Source: Streptomyces sp. SID13726 (GTDB taxonomy: Bacteria; Actinomycetota; Actinomycetes; Streptomycetales; Streptomycetaceae). Taken from it: a stretch of DNA of 64,000 nucleotides. The DNA lies in the NCBI RefSeq assembly GCF_010548375.1, contig NZ_JAAGLY010000012.1:124001-188000 (forward strand), given 5' to 3'. The stretch's first letter is position 1. Every line of letters starts with the position of its first letter. The notes under the pieces are model-generated. The model had not been told where the DNA came from. It did not search any database and saw only the letters and a program-made list of their open reading frames with translations. The position numbers were made by a program, and so were the translations under genes. Of the stretch, positions 41,123 through 48,433 are shown piece after piece.

Positions 41123-41521
41123 ATGACCCCGCCCACCGCCTCTCATGATCCGTACGCGGAGCCGTACGAGGATGAGGGCGACCAGCCGCTGGTACGTCCG
41201 TACGCGATGACCGGCGGCCGGACCCGGCCGCGCTACCAGCTCGCCATCGAGGCCCTGATCAGCACGACGGCCGACCCGGCGGCGCTGATGGGACTGCTCC
41301 CCGAGCACCAGCGCATCTGCCACCTCTGCCGTGAGGTGAAGTCGGTCGCCGAGGTCTCGGCGCTGCTCGCCATGCCGCTCGGCGTGGCCAGGATCCTCGT
41401 CGCGGACCTCGCCGAGGCGGGCCTGGTCGCCATTCACCAGCCGGGCGGCGACGAGAACAACGGCGGCGCTCCCGATGTGACGCTGCTCGAAAGGGTGCTC
41501 AGTGGACTTCGCAAGCTCTGA
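41123..41521 (+). CDS. cvnC1: CvnC1, DUF742 protein
   Basis: The 132-aa DUF742 protein (ATG 41123, with GGAGG upstream) has an acidic N-terminus, then LVRPYAMTGGRTRPRYQLAI, PEHQRICHLCREVKSVAEVS and a winged-helix-like LLAMPLGVARILVADLAEAG. The C-terminus TLLERVLSGLRKL overlaps the start of cvnD1 by 20 bp. DUF742 proteins are found almost only in conservons. An HLC Cys motif is shared with CvnC2. Confidence 0.92.
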   Translation: MTPPTASHDPYAEPYEDEGDQPLVRPYAMTGGRTRPRYQLAIEALISTTADPAALMGLLPEHQRICHLCREVKSVAEVSALLAMPLGVARILVADLAEAGLVAIHQPGGDENNGGAPDVTLLERVLSGLRKL

Positions 41522-42077
41522 CGCGGGGCGGGCCACCACCTCCGCGAAGATCGTGGTGGCGGGCGGCTTCGGCGTGGGCAAGACCACGTTCGTGGGAGCG
41601 GTCTCCGAGATCAACCCGCTGCGCACGGAGGCCGTGATGACGTCCGCCAGCGCGGGCATCGACGACCTCACCCACACCGGGGACAAGACGACCACCACGG
41701 TCGCCATGGACTTCGGCCGCATCACCCTGGACCAGGACCTGATCCTGTACCTCTTCGGTACCCCCGGACAGGACCGCTTCTGGTTCATGTGGGACGACCT
41801 CGTACGCGGCGCGATCGGCGCCGTGGTGCTGGTCGACACCCGCCGGCTCGCGGACTGCTTCCCCGCGGTCGACTACTTCGAGAACAGCGGCCTGCCGTTC
41901 GTCGTGGCCCTCAACGGCTTCGACGGACACCAGCCGTACGCTCCCGAGGAGGTGCGCGAGGCCTTGCAGATCGGGCCGGACGCACCGATCATCACCACGG
42001 ACGCCCGGCACCGGTCGGACGCCAAGAGTGCCCTGATCACCCTGGTCGAGCACGCCCTGATGGCGCGCCTGCGGTAA
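41502..42077 (+). CDS. cvnD1: CvnD1, Ras-like small GTPase
   Basis: The 191-aa GTPase has the P-loop GGFGVGKTTFVGAV near residue 22, the G3 motif LFGTPGQDRFWFMWD, and ALNGFDG at the G4 place, where canonical Ras-like proteins have NKxD. The substitution is shared by CvnD2. It should act with CvnA1-C1 at the membrane as a heterotrimeric-like signalling set. The GTG start at 41502 overlaps cvnC1. Confidence 0.93.
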   Translation: MDFASSDAGRATTSAKIVVAGGFGVGKTTFVGAVSEINPLRTEAVMTSASAGIDDLTHTGDKTTTTVAMDFGRITLDQDLILYLFGTPGQDRFWFMWDDLVRGAIGAVVLVDTRRLADCFPAVDYFENSGLPFVVALNGFDGHQPYAPEEVREALQIGPDAPIITTDARHRSDAKSALITLVEHALMARLR

Positions 42078-42161
42078 CGCCCCCGAGGCGTGTCGACCAG
42101 CTCCCAAATCAACAGCGTCATACGGCAGTTGTCGTAGATGTACCGGAGCCGGCTGTGGTCT

Positions 42162-42190
42162 TTGACACGGTCGGCCCCGGTGTTCATAAC
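42162..42190 (+). promoter_or_regulatory. Promoter-like sequence upstream of an intergenic terminator
   Basis: A perfect TTGACA (42162-42167) is followed after 17 nt by CATAAC (42185-42190); TAACGT at 42187 is an alternative -10. Initiation would be near 42197. Confidence 0.5.
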
Positions 42191-42196
42191 GTTTCG

Positions 42197-42292
42197 GCAG
42201 AGGAATCGGGTGGTACGGCCACGCGTGGTTGCCAACCGGTCTCGCTGCGCTCACAACGGCCCCGTCTTTTGACGGGGCTCGCTCTTTATGAC
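42197..42292 (+). ncRNA. Candidate small RNA or attenuator leader between cvn operons
   Basis: The interval from the predicted transcription start to the end of the TTTAT tail is about 90 nt, contains no ORF with a ribosome site, has an internal CCACGCGTGG and GGTTGCCAACC fold, and ends in an intrinsic terminator. This is the architecture of an intergenic sRNA, or of an attenuator for the second Cvn operon. There is no family match that I recognise. Confidence 0.35.
42260..42279 (+). terminator. Terminator downstream of cvnD1 / candidate sRNA
   Basis: GCCCCGTC and GACGGGGC form a perfect 8-bp stem around TTTT, followed by a CTCTTTAT tail. Confidence 0.75.
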
Positions 42293-42479
42293 CGTTTTAT
42301 CTAGGGCTTACATCACTCGTAATCCCCGCGTACCACTGTTTGGAGGTGCGCAGGCCGTCGTGCTGGAATGCCTGAACTGCCCAATAGTCAAAGACGTACT
42401 CACTAGTCGATGGCGTACTGGGCTCTGAGAGACTGCGGCACAACGTAGGTGCCGACCCCTCCGAGAGGTTGTTGGTCGA

Positions 42480-45400
42480 GTGAGGCGAAGCAAGAACGGT
42501 CCCGAGCCGTCGGCCCGGGGCAACTTCACCCCGCCGCCGCGCGGAGCGGCGCCCACCCCTGTGCCCGGTTCGGAGCCGACGCCCGCGCCGGCGTCCAGCG
42601 GTGGCCGCTTCTCCCCGCGCAACTGGCGCGTGCCGACCCGGCTGAACGCGATCCTGCTCATACCCGTGATCGTCGGCCTCGTCATGGGCGGCTTCCAGGT
42701 GAAGAGCTCGATCGACACCTGGCGGGAGGCCGAGGACGCGGAGAACACCGCGCGTCTGGTGCGGGCCTCCCTCAGCTACGCCGACGCCCTCTACAACGAG
42801 CGCGACAGCACCGCCGCCCCCCTGCTCAGCGGGGAGGGCCAGGACAACGCCACGGTCGTCGCCGCTCGCAAGAAGACCGACGAGGCCGCCGCGGCCTTCG
42901 ACGAGGCCGCCCAGAACATGCCGCAGAAGGCGGGCCTCCAGCGCCGCCTCAAGCTGTTCAGGGACGGCGAGGGCGGTCTCCAGACGCTGCGCGCGGGCGC
43001 CTACACCTCCTCCAAGTTCACCGGGGTGAAGACCGAGGAGGGCTACACCCAGGTCGCGCACCCGCTGACCGAGTTCGCCAACGAGCTCGGCCTCGGCACC
43101 GGAAACATCACCAGCTACGGCCGCACGGTCTACGCCATCGAGCTCACCAAGGCGGCCCTGTCGCTCCAGCGCTCCATCGGCATGCACCTGCTGATCAAGC
43201 CGGGCCCGGGGCTGAGCAGTTTCGCCAGCCAGAAGGTCGCCCTGTCCTCGTACGCGTACCTGGAGGGCATCGCCGTCGAGGAGTACGTCGGCGGTGGCAC
43301 CGAGGCCGACGCCGCGAAGCTCGAGACCGCGAAGAAGCAGATCCAGACCGAGGGTGCCGCGCTGGCCAAGCAGGCCGCCACCGAGGCCGCCGCCAAGGGC
43401 CAGACCTACGTCCCGCCGCCCTCCGAGCCCACCGAGATGGTCACGAGCCTCGCCCAGCTGCCCTCCATGGACGACAGCGCCCGTGAGGCGCTCGCCAAGG
43501 ACGGCATCACCGCCGAGAACTGGTGGGCGGTCAACACCCTCAAGTACAACGCGTACCGGCAGATCGAGACCGACTTGGCCGACACCGCGGTGAACGAGGC
43601 CGCGAGCATCGCCGACGACGCCAAGCGCGACGCGTTCATCGTGGGTGCCGCCGTCGTGGTCGCCCTCCTCCTGGCGTTCATCCTGGCCGGTGCGGTCGCC
43701 CGGCAGATGTCCCGCTCGATGCGTCAGCTGCGCAACGCCGCCTTCGGCATCGCCGAGCAGCGCCTGCCGATGCTGGTCGACCAGCTCTCCCGCACCGACC
43801 CCGGCCGGGTCGACACCCGGGTCGCGCCGATCCCCATCAACACCAAGGACGAGATCGGCGAAGTCGCCCGCGCCTTCGACCAGGTCCACCGCGAGGCCGT
43901 ACGACTCGCCTCCGAGCAGGCCCTGCTGCGGGGCAACATCAACGCGATCTTCACCAACCTCTCCCGGCGCAACCAGTCCCTGATCGAGGGCCAGCTGACC
44001 CTGATCACCGACCTGGAGAACAACGAGGCCGACCCGGACCAGCTGGAGAACCTCTTCCGCCTGGACCACCTCGCGACCCGTATGCGCCGCAACGGCGAGA
44101 ACCTCCTGGTCCTCGCCGGCGAGGAGCCCGGCCGCCGCTGGGACCAGCCGGTCCCGCTGGTCGACGTGCTCCGTGCCGCCTCCTCCGAGGTGGAGCAGTA
44201 CGAGCGCATCGAGCTGTCCGGCGTCCCCGAGGCCGAGATCCACGGCCGCGCGGTCACCGACCTCGTGCACCTGCTCGCCGAGCTGCTGGAGAACGCGACC
44301 ACGTTCTCCTCGCCGCAGACCAAGGTCCGCGTCACCGCGACCCGTCTCCCCGACGGCCGCATCATGATCGAGATCCACGACAAGGGCATCGGCCTCACCG
44401 CCGAGGACTTCGCGGACATCAACCACAAGCTGGCCAACCCGCCGACCGTGGACGCCGCGATCTCCCAGCGCATGGGCCTCTTCGTGGTCGGCCGGCTCTC
44501 CGACCGGCACGGCATCCGCGTCCAGCTGCGCCCCTCGGGCGAGCAGGCCGGCACCACCTCGCTGGTCATGCTGCCCGACGCGATCACCCACGGCGGTGGC
44601 GGCGAGCACCAGCCGGCCAGCGACGAGTTCACCGTCTCGCAGATCATGCCGGAGCAGCAGTACCAGGGCGAGGACTTCAACAACGGTCTGCCCATGCGTA
44701 CGGCAGCGGAGCTCGGCTTCGACGACAGCCGCTACTCCGAGGTCCCGGACGACATACGCGAGCTGGACCCGGTGGGCCGCTCCCTGATGCGTGAGGAGCG
44801 CCGCGCGGCCCTGGAGGCCCAGCACCAGGACGAGCCGGCCGCTCTCCAGGGCCCGGAGACGCCGTCGTACGCCGACGCGTTCGACGCTCCCCACAACGCC
44901 CCGCAGACCGGTTACGACAACGGCCACCCGGGCTACGCCGAGCAGCAGCCCGCCTCCTACGACCAGCAGACGTCGTACGAGGAGGCGCAGCAGGCGCCGT
45001 ACGAGGAGCAGCGGCAGACGTCGTACGACGAGCCGAAGCGCCCGGCGTACGAGGAGCCGTACTTCGCGCAGAACGGCGGCCTGCCGCAGAACGACACGTT
45101 CTCGCCGAACGGCGGTTACCCGGAGCCGTCGTATGCGGAGCCGGTCCAGGAGGAGCCCGCGGCGGTGCACGCGGCCGCGCCGGAGACCTTCTCGGGCTTC
45201 GAGGAGCGCCGCTACCAGGATGACTGGCCGCAGCCGGACAGTTACCGGGGCGGCTACCCGGACCAGTACGCTCCGGAAGCGGAATCTGCGCAGGCCGCTG
45301 ACGTGAGTGAGCGTGACCGCGTAGGCTTCGACCGTCCGGGACCGGCCCCCGCCTCCGTGGGTCACGAGCTGACCGATGCCGGCCTCCCCCGCCGCGGATC

Positions 45401-45779
45401 CACCGCGGCCGGCGCGAACGGCTCGAACGGCACGCGGCACGCGAACCAGGAGCCGGCCACCTCCGCTCCCGAGAGCAACGGCGGCGACATCTGGCGCTCC
45501 TCCAACGACGAGCGGTGGCAGCAGGCCTCCCAGCTCCGCAAGCCCAAGGCGGGCGGGGTCACCTCCTCCGGTCTGCCGCGGCGGGTGCCCAAGGCCAACC
45601 TGGTCGAGGGAGCCGCCGAAGCCACCCCGCAGGGGGGCCCGTCGGTCTCCCGCGCTCCCGAGGACGTCCGGGGCAGGCTGAGCAATCTGCGTCGCGGGGT
45701 CCAGCGGGGCCGCAACGCAGGCAGTGAAACGAACGGTCAGGGCTTCGGTTCTGACAGCACCTACAACCAGGAGCGTTAG
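42480..45779 (+). CDS. cvnA2: CvnA2, NIT-type sensor histidine kinase
   Basis: The 1099-aa protein (GTG 42480, MRRSKNGPEPSARGNFTPPP) has the same architecture as CvnA1: a membrane helix near 55-75, a large helical extracytoplasmic sensor, a second helix near 384-409, a HAMP-like region, FRLDHLATRMRRNGENLLVL, and a GHKL domain (ELLENATTF near 601, HDKGIGLTAED near 633). The sensor domain is clearly different from CvnA1 while the kinase core is nearly the same. The tail is Tyr/Glu/Gln-rich with YEE/YDQ repeats and ends in SGLPRRVPKANL and VRGRLSNLRRGVQRGR. Confidence 0.93.
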   Translation: MRRSKNGPEPSARGNFTPPPRGAAPTPVPGSEPTPAPASSGGRFSPRNWRVPTRLNAILLIPVIVGLVMGGFQVKSSIDTWREAEDAENTARLVRASLSYADALYNERDSTAAPLLSGEGQDNATVVAARKKTDEAAAAFDEAAQNMPQKAGLQRRLKLFRDGEGGLQTLRAGAYTSSKFTGVKTEEGYTQVAHPLTEFANELGLGTGNITSYGRTVYAIELTKAALSLQRSIGMHLLIKPGPGLSSFASQKVALSSYAYLEGIAVEEYVGGGTEADAAKLETAKKQIQTEGAALAKQAATEAAAKGQTYVPPPSEPTEMVTSLAQLPSMDDSAREALAKDGITAENWWAVNTLKYNAYRQIETDLADTAVNEAASIADDAKRDAFIVGAAVVVALLLAFILAGAVARQMSRSMRQLRNAAFGIAEQRLPMLVDQLSRTDPGRVDTRVAPIPINTKDEIGEVARAFDQVHREAVRLASEQALLRGNINAIFTNLSRRNQSLIEGQLTLITDLENNEADPDQLENLFRLDHLATRMRRNGENLLVLAGEEPGRRWDQPVPLVDVLRAASSEVEQYERIELSGVPEAEIHGRAVTDLVHLLAELLENATTFSSPQTKVRVTATRLPDGRIMIEIHDKGIGLTAEDFADINHKLANPPTVDAAISQRMGLFVVGRLSDRHGIRVQLRPSGEQAGTTSLVMLPDAITHGGGGEHQPASDEFTVSQIMPEQQYQGEDFNNGLPMRTAAELGFDDSRYSEVPDDIRELDPVGRSLMREERRAALEAQHQDEPAALQGPETPSYADAFDAPHNAPQTGYDNGHPGYAEQQPASYDQQTSYEEAQQAPYEEQRQTSYDEPKRPAYEEPYFAQNGGLPQNDTFSPNGGYPEPSYAEPVQEEPAAVHAAAPETFSGFEERRYQDDWPQPDSYRGGYPDQYAPEAESAQAADVSERDRVGFDRPGPAPASVGHELTDAGLPRRGSTAAGANGSNGTRHANQEPATSAPESNGGDIWRSSNDERWQQASQLRKPKAGGVTSSGLPRRVPKANLVEGAAEATPQGGPSVSRAPEDVRGRLSNLRRGVQRGRNAGSETNGQGFGSDSTYNQER

Positions 45780-45780
45780 T

Positions 45781-46203
45781 GTGAGCCCGATGAGCCAGGC
45801 GGCACAGAACCTGAACTGGTTGATCACCAACTTCGTGGACAACACCCCCGGGGTGTCGCACACGGTGGTGGTCTCCGCCGACGGACTCCTTCTGGCGATG
45901 TCCGAAGGCTTTCCCCGCGACCGGGCCGACCAGCTGGCTGCCGTCGCGTCCGGTCTGACCTCGCTGACCGCGGGTGCCTCCCGCATCTTCGAGGGTGGGG
46001 CCGTGAACCAGACAGTTGTGGAGATGGAGCGGGGATTCCTCTTCATCATGTCCGTTTCCGACGGTTCGTCGCTCGCGGTTCTCGCACATCCGGAGGCGGA
46101 CATCGGCCTCATCGGGTACGAGATGGCCCTTCTGGTGGACCGTGCCGGTTCGGTCCTGACGCCCGATCTGCGTGCGGAGCTCCAGGGCAGCCTGCTCAAC
46201 TGA
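45781..46203 (+). CDS. cvnB2: CvnB2, roadblock/LC7-domain protein
   Basis: The 140-aa roadblock protein starts at GTG 45781, one base after the cvnA2 stop, with GGAG upstream. The first 72 residues are identical to CvnB1 apart from the start codon. Differences cluster in GAVNQTVVEM and the AHPEADIGLIGYE region. It likely bridges the kinase and the GTPase CvnD2. Confidence 0.94.
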   Translation: MSPMSQAAQNLNWLITNFVDNTPGVSHTVVVSADGLLLAMSEGFPRDRADQLAAVASGLTSLTAGASRIFEGGAVNQTVVEMERGFLFIMSVSDGSSLAVLAHPEADIGLIGYEMALLVDRAGSVLTPDLRAELQGSLLN

Positions 46204-46299
46204 CAGACAGACGGTGCGTTTTGGCGTCCCGGGGCCGTAAGGTTTCGGGACGCGGCTCCACAGTGATGGGTGCCCGGCACAGTCGGAGGAGGAGAGAAA

Positions 46300-46887
46300 G
46301 TGGCAACACCCCCAGGTGGTTCATCTGGCAATTGGTCGTACGGCCCTGGCCAGGGCCAGAACGACGGTTCCCAGAACCCGAACCGCTACAACTTCCCCTC
46401 CGCACCGAGCCAGCGGCGCCAGCAGCCGTACGCGCCCCAGGGTCCGCAGGGTCCCGGGCCGTCGCCGTACGACCAGCCGCCGGCCCCGCGCATCCAGCCC
46501 GTGCAGCCGCAGCGACGCTCCGAGCCGGCGCCCGCCGGGGCGTCGAACAACCCCCTGGTGCGTCCGTACGCCATGACCGGCGGCCGGACTCGCCCCCGCT
46601 ACCAGCTCGCCATCGAGGCGCTGGTGCACACCACCGCGCAGCCGCACCAGATGCAGGGCCAGCTGCCCGAGCATCAGCGGATCTGCAACCTCTGCCGTGA
46701 GATCAAGTCGGTGGCCGAGATCTCGGCCCTCCTCACGATCCCTCTCGGCGTGGCCAGGATCCTCGTCGCCGACTTGGCGGAGGCGGGACTGGTCGCCATT
46801 CATCAGCCCGGCGGCGACGAGAACGCCGGCGGCCAGCCAGACGTGACACTGCTCGAAAGGGTGCTCAGTGGACTTCGCAAGCTCTAG
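46300..46887 (+). CDS. cvnC2: CvnC2, DUF742 protein with extended N-terminus
   Basis: The 195-aa protein starts at GTG 46300 with GGAGGAG upstream. The DUF742 domain (LVRPYAMTGGRTRPRYQLAI onwards) is close to CvnC1, but it has about 80 extra N-terminal residues rich in Gly/Pro/Gln/Tyr (GNWSYGPGQGQNDG, QQPYAPQGPQGPGPSPYDQP). The 3' end overlaps cvnD2 by 20 bp, like its paralogue. Confidence 0.92.
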   Translation: MATPPGGSSGNWSYGPGQGQNDGSQNPNRYNFPSAPSQRRQQPYAPQGPQGPGPSPYDQPPAPRIQPVQPQRRSEPAPAGASNNPLVRPYAMTGGRTRPRYQLAIEALVHTTAQPHQMQGQLPEHQRICNLCREIKSVAEISALLTIPLGVARILVADLAEAGLVAIHQPGGDENAGGQPDVTLLERVLSGLRKL

Positions 46888-47449
46888 CGGCGGTCCTTCC
46901 CGCTCCACCACCTCGGCGAAGATCGTGGTGGCGGGTGGCTTCGGCGTGGGCAAGACCACGTTCGTCGGGGCCGTCTCGGAGATCAACCCGCTGCGTACCG
47001 AGGCCGTGATGACGTCCGCGTCCGCGGGCATCGACGACCTCACCCACACCGGGGACAAGACGACCACCACGGTCGCCATGGACTTCGGCCGCATCACCCT
47101 GGACCAGGACCTGATCCTGTACCTCTTCGGTACACCCGGACAGGACCGCTTCTGGTTCATGTGGGACGACCTCGTACGCGGCGCGATCGGTGCGATCGTC
47201 CTGGTCGACACCCGGAGGCTCGCCGACTGCTTCCCGGCCGTCGACTACTTCGAGAACTCCGGTCTCCCCTTCGTCATCGCCCTCAACGGCTTCGACGGCC
47301 AGCAGCCGTACAACCCGGACGAGGTCCGCGAGGCGCTCCAGATCGGCCCGGACACCCCGATCATCACGACGGACGCACGCCACCGGGCGGACGCGAAGTC
47401 GGCGCTGATCACGCTGGTGGAGCACGCGCTGATGGCGCGGCTCCGGTAG
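46868..47449 (+). CDS. cvnD2: CvnD2, Ras-like small GTPase
   Basis: The 193-aa GTPase is nearly the same as CvnD1: GGFGVGKTTFVGAV, LFGTPGQDRFWFMWD and ALNGFDGQQP, again without NKxD. Small differences are at the N-terminus (SSGGPSRSTT) and near NPDEVREALQ. It closes the second conservon and is followed by a terminator. Confidence 0.93.
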   Translation: MDFASSSGGPSRSTTSAKIVVAGGFGVGKTTFVGAVSEINPLRTEAVMTSASAGIDDLTHTGDKTTTTVAMDFGRITLDQDLILYLFGTPGQDRFWFMWDDLVRGAIGAIVLVDTRRLADCFPAVDYFENSGLPFVIALNGFDGQQPYNPDEVREALQIGPDTPIITTDARHRADAKSALITLVEHALMARLR

Positions 47450-47463
47450 GACGCACGCGAGAG

Positions 47464-47501
47464 ACGGCCCCCGCGCCTCCTTCGGGAGGTACGGGGGCCG
47501 T
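47464..47501 (+). terminator. Terminator of the second Cvn operon
   Basis: ACGGCCCCCG and CGGGGGCCGT form the outer stem and a small CCTCC/GGAGG hairpin is nested inside. A TTGTG tail follows. It starts 15 bp after the cvnD2 stop. Confidence 0.8.
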
Positions 47502-47544
47502 TGTGCTGTGTCGGGGCAGAAGGGCGGGAGGCAGGGGCGGGGGG

Positions 47545-48075
47545 CTACCAGAGTCCGGCGGGGTCCCGGTCGGCGGCCCTGCGGAGGATGTCCCGGACGG
47601 AGCCCATCCCGTACTTGTCCTCGTCGCTGGAGAGAGCGGCCACCTCCAGCAGGAGCGGGCGGATGTCGACCCCCGCGTCCCGGGCCTGCGCGCACAGGTC
47701 GTTCAGCAGGACCATCTCGTCCCGGGTGTCCTTGCCGTGGTCCCGCGCGGACAGGTGGAGCAGCTCGCGGCGGAGGGAGTCCCCGGACACCGGCCGGGAC
47801 GGCAGGCCCGTGACCGCCGAGAAGTCGGAGCAGCGGTTCAGCAGGGCTCGTACGGCGGCCCGGGTGGGCTCGTCCCCCTGGTCGTAGCAGGCGAGCAGCG
47901 CGCGCAGTCCCGTTTCGGCCTCCGCCCGGACGTGCGCCTCGTCCAGCGGATGCGGCGCCGCGCTCACCTTGGCCATCCAGTCGGGGTCCCGCATGTCCAC
48001 CTCCCGGAGGGAGACGGATCGGAGCAGCTCGTCGACGCGCTCGACCTCGGCCGTCAACTCGCCAGGCACACCCAT
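47545..48075 (-). CDS. Hypothetical helical protein (176 aa)
   Basis: From ATG 48075, with GGAGGGGGG upstream, the protein reads MGVPGELTAEVERVDELLRS, then REVDMRDPDWMAKVSAAPHP and LLALLN-like helical segments ending SVRDILRRAADRDPAGLW. It is soluble and mostly helical, with no motif I recognise. It is flanked by terminators on both sides, so it is probably a single-gene unit. Confidence 0.8.
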   Translation of the reverse strand: MGVPGELTAEVERVDELLRSVSLREVDMRDPDWMAKVSAAPHPLDEAHVRAEAETGLRALLACYDQGDEPTRAAVRALLNRCSDFSAVTGLPSRPVSGDSLRRELLHLSARDHGKDTRDEMVLLNDLCAQARDAGVDIRPLLLEVAALSSDEDKYGMGSVRDILRRAADRDPAGLW

Positions 48076-48120
48076 CGGTTCCCCCCTCCGTCGCGGTCGG
48101 TGGCATCACCGTACGCGTAC

Positions 48121-48157
48121 GAAGGCCCCGGCCGCCCTCTCGGCGGCCGGGGCCTTC
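48121..48157. terminator. Terminator between accE and the 176-aa gene
   Basis: A perfect 16-bp stem (GAAGGCCCCGGCCGCC/GGCGGCCGGGGCCTTC) closes a CTCTC loop 28 bp beyond the accE stop. Confidence 0.85.
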
Positions 48158-48184
48158 GTCACGTGCTGAAGGCGCTGGAGGTGC

Positions 48185-48376
48185 TCAGTGCCAGCTGTGC
48201 GGGGCCCGGAAGCCGCCCTCGCGCTCCAGGCGGCGCCAGCCGGCCTTGGGGCGGCCTCGGTGGGTCGGGGTGGACGACGGGGCGGCCGCGGCGCGAGCCA
48301 GGAGGATCGCCGTGATGGCGGCGACTTCCTCGGGCTCGGCGTGGCCCTTCTCGACGCGGATGTCAGGGGTGTTCAT
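48185..48376 (-). CDS. accE: Acyl-CoA carboxylase epsilon subunit
   Basis: The 63-aa protein MNTPDIRVEKGHAEPEEVAA has the helical N-terminal part and Trp/Arg-rich end (RPKAGWRRLEREGGFRAPHS) of actinobacterial epsilon subunits, which stabilise the biotin carboxylase/carboxyltransferase complex. It lies 57 bp downstream of accB on the same strand. The alpha (biotinylated) subunit is not in the window. Confidence 0.92.
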   Translation of the reverse strand: MNTPDIRVEKGHAEPEEVAAITAILLARAAAAPSSTPTHRGRPKAGWRRLEREGGFRAPHSWH

Positions 48377-48433
48377 AGGTCACAGTCTCCGTGAGAGAGG
48401 TTTCCGCGAGGGTGTCGCGGAGGGTCCGCCGGG

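Larger units (their letters stand above)
42078..42479. other. 402-bp gap between the two Cvn operons
   Basis: No ORF with coding bias is present. It holds a good promoter-like sequence at 42162-42190, a perfect CCACGCGTGG palindrome at 42219-42228, an intrinsic terminator at 42260-42279, and presumably the cvnA2 promoter in the AT-richer 42290-42470 part. Confidence 0.5.

Noticed and set aside
42297..46331. 1344-aa minus-strand frame opposite cvnA2 and cvnB2
   Set aside because: Shadow ORF; the plus strand has clear domain matches and operon spacing.
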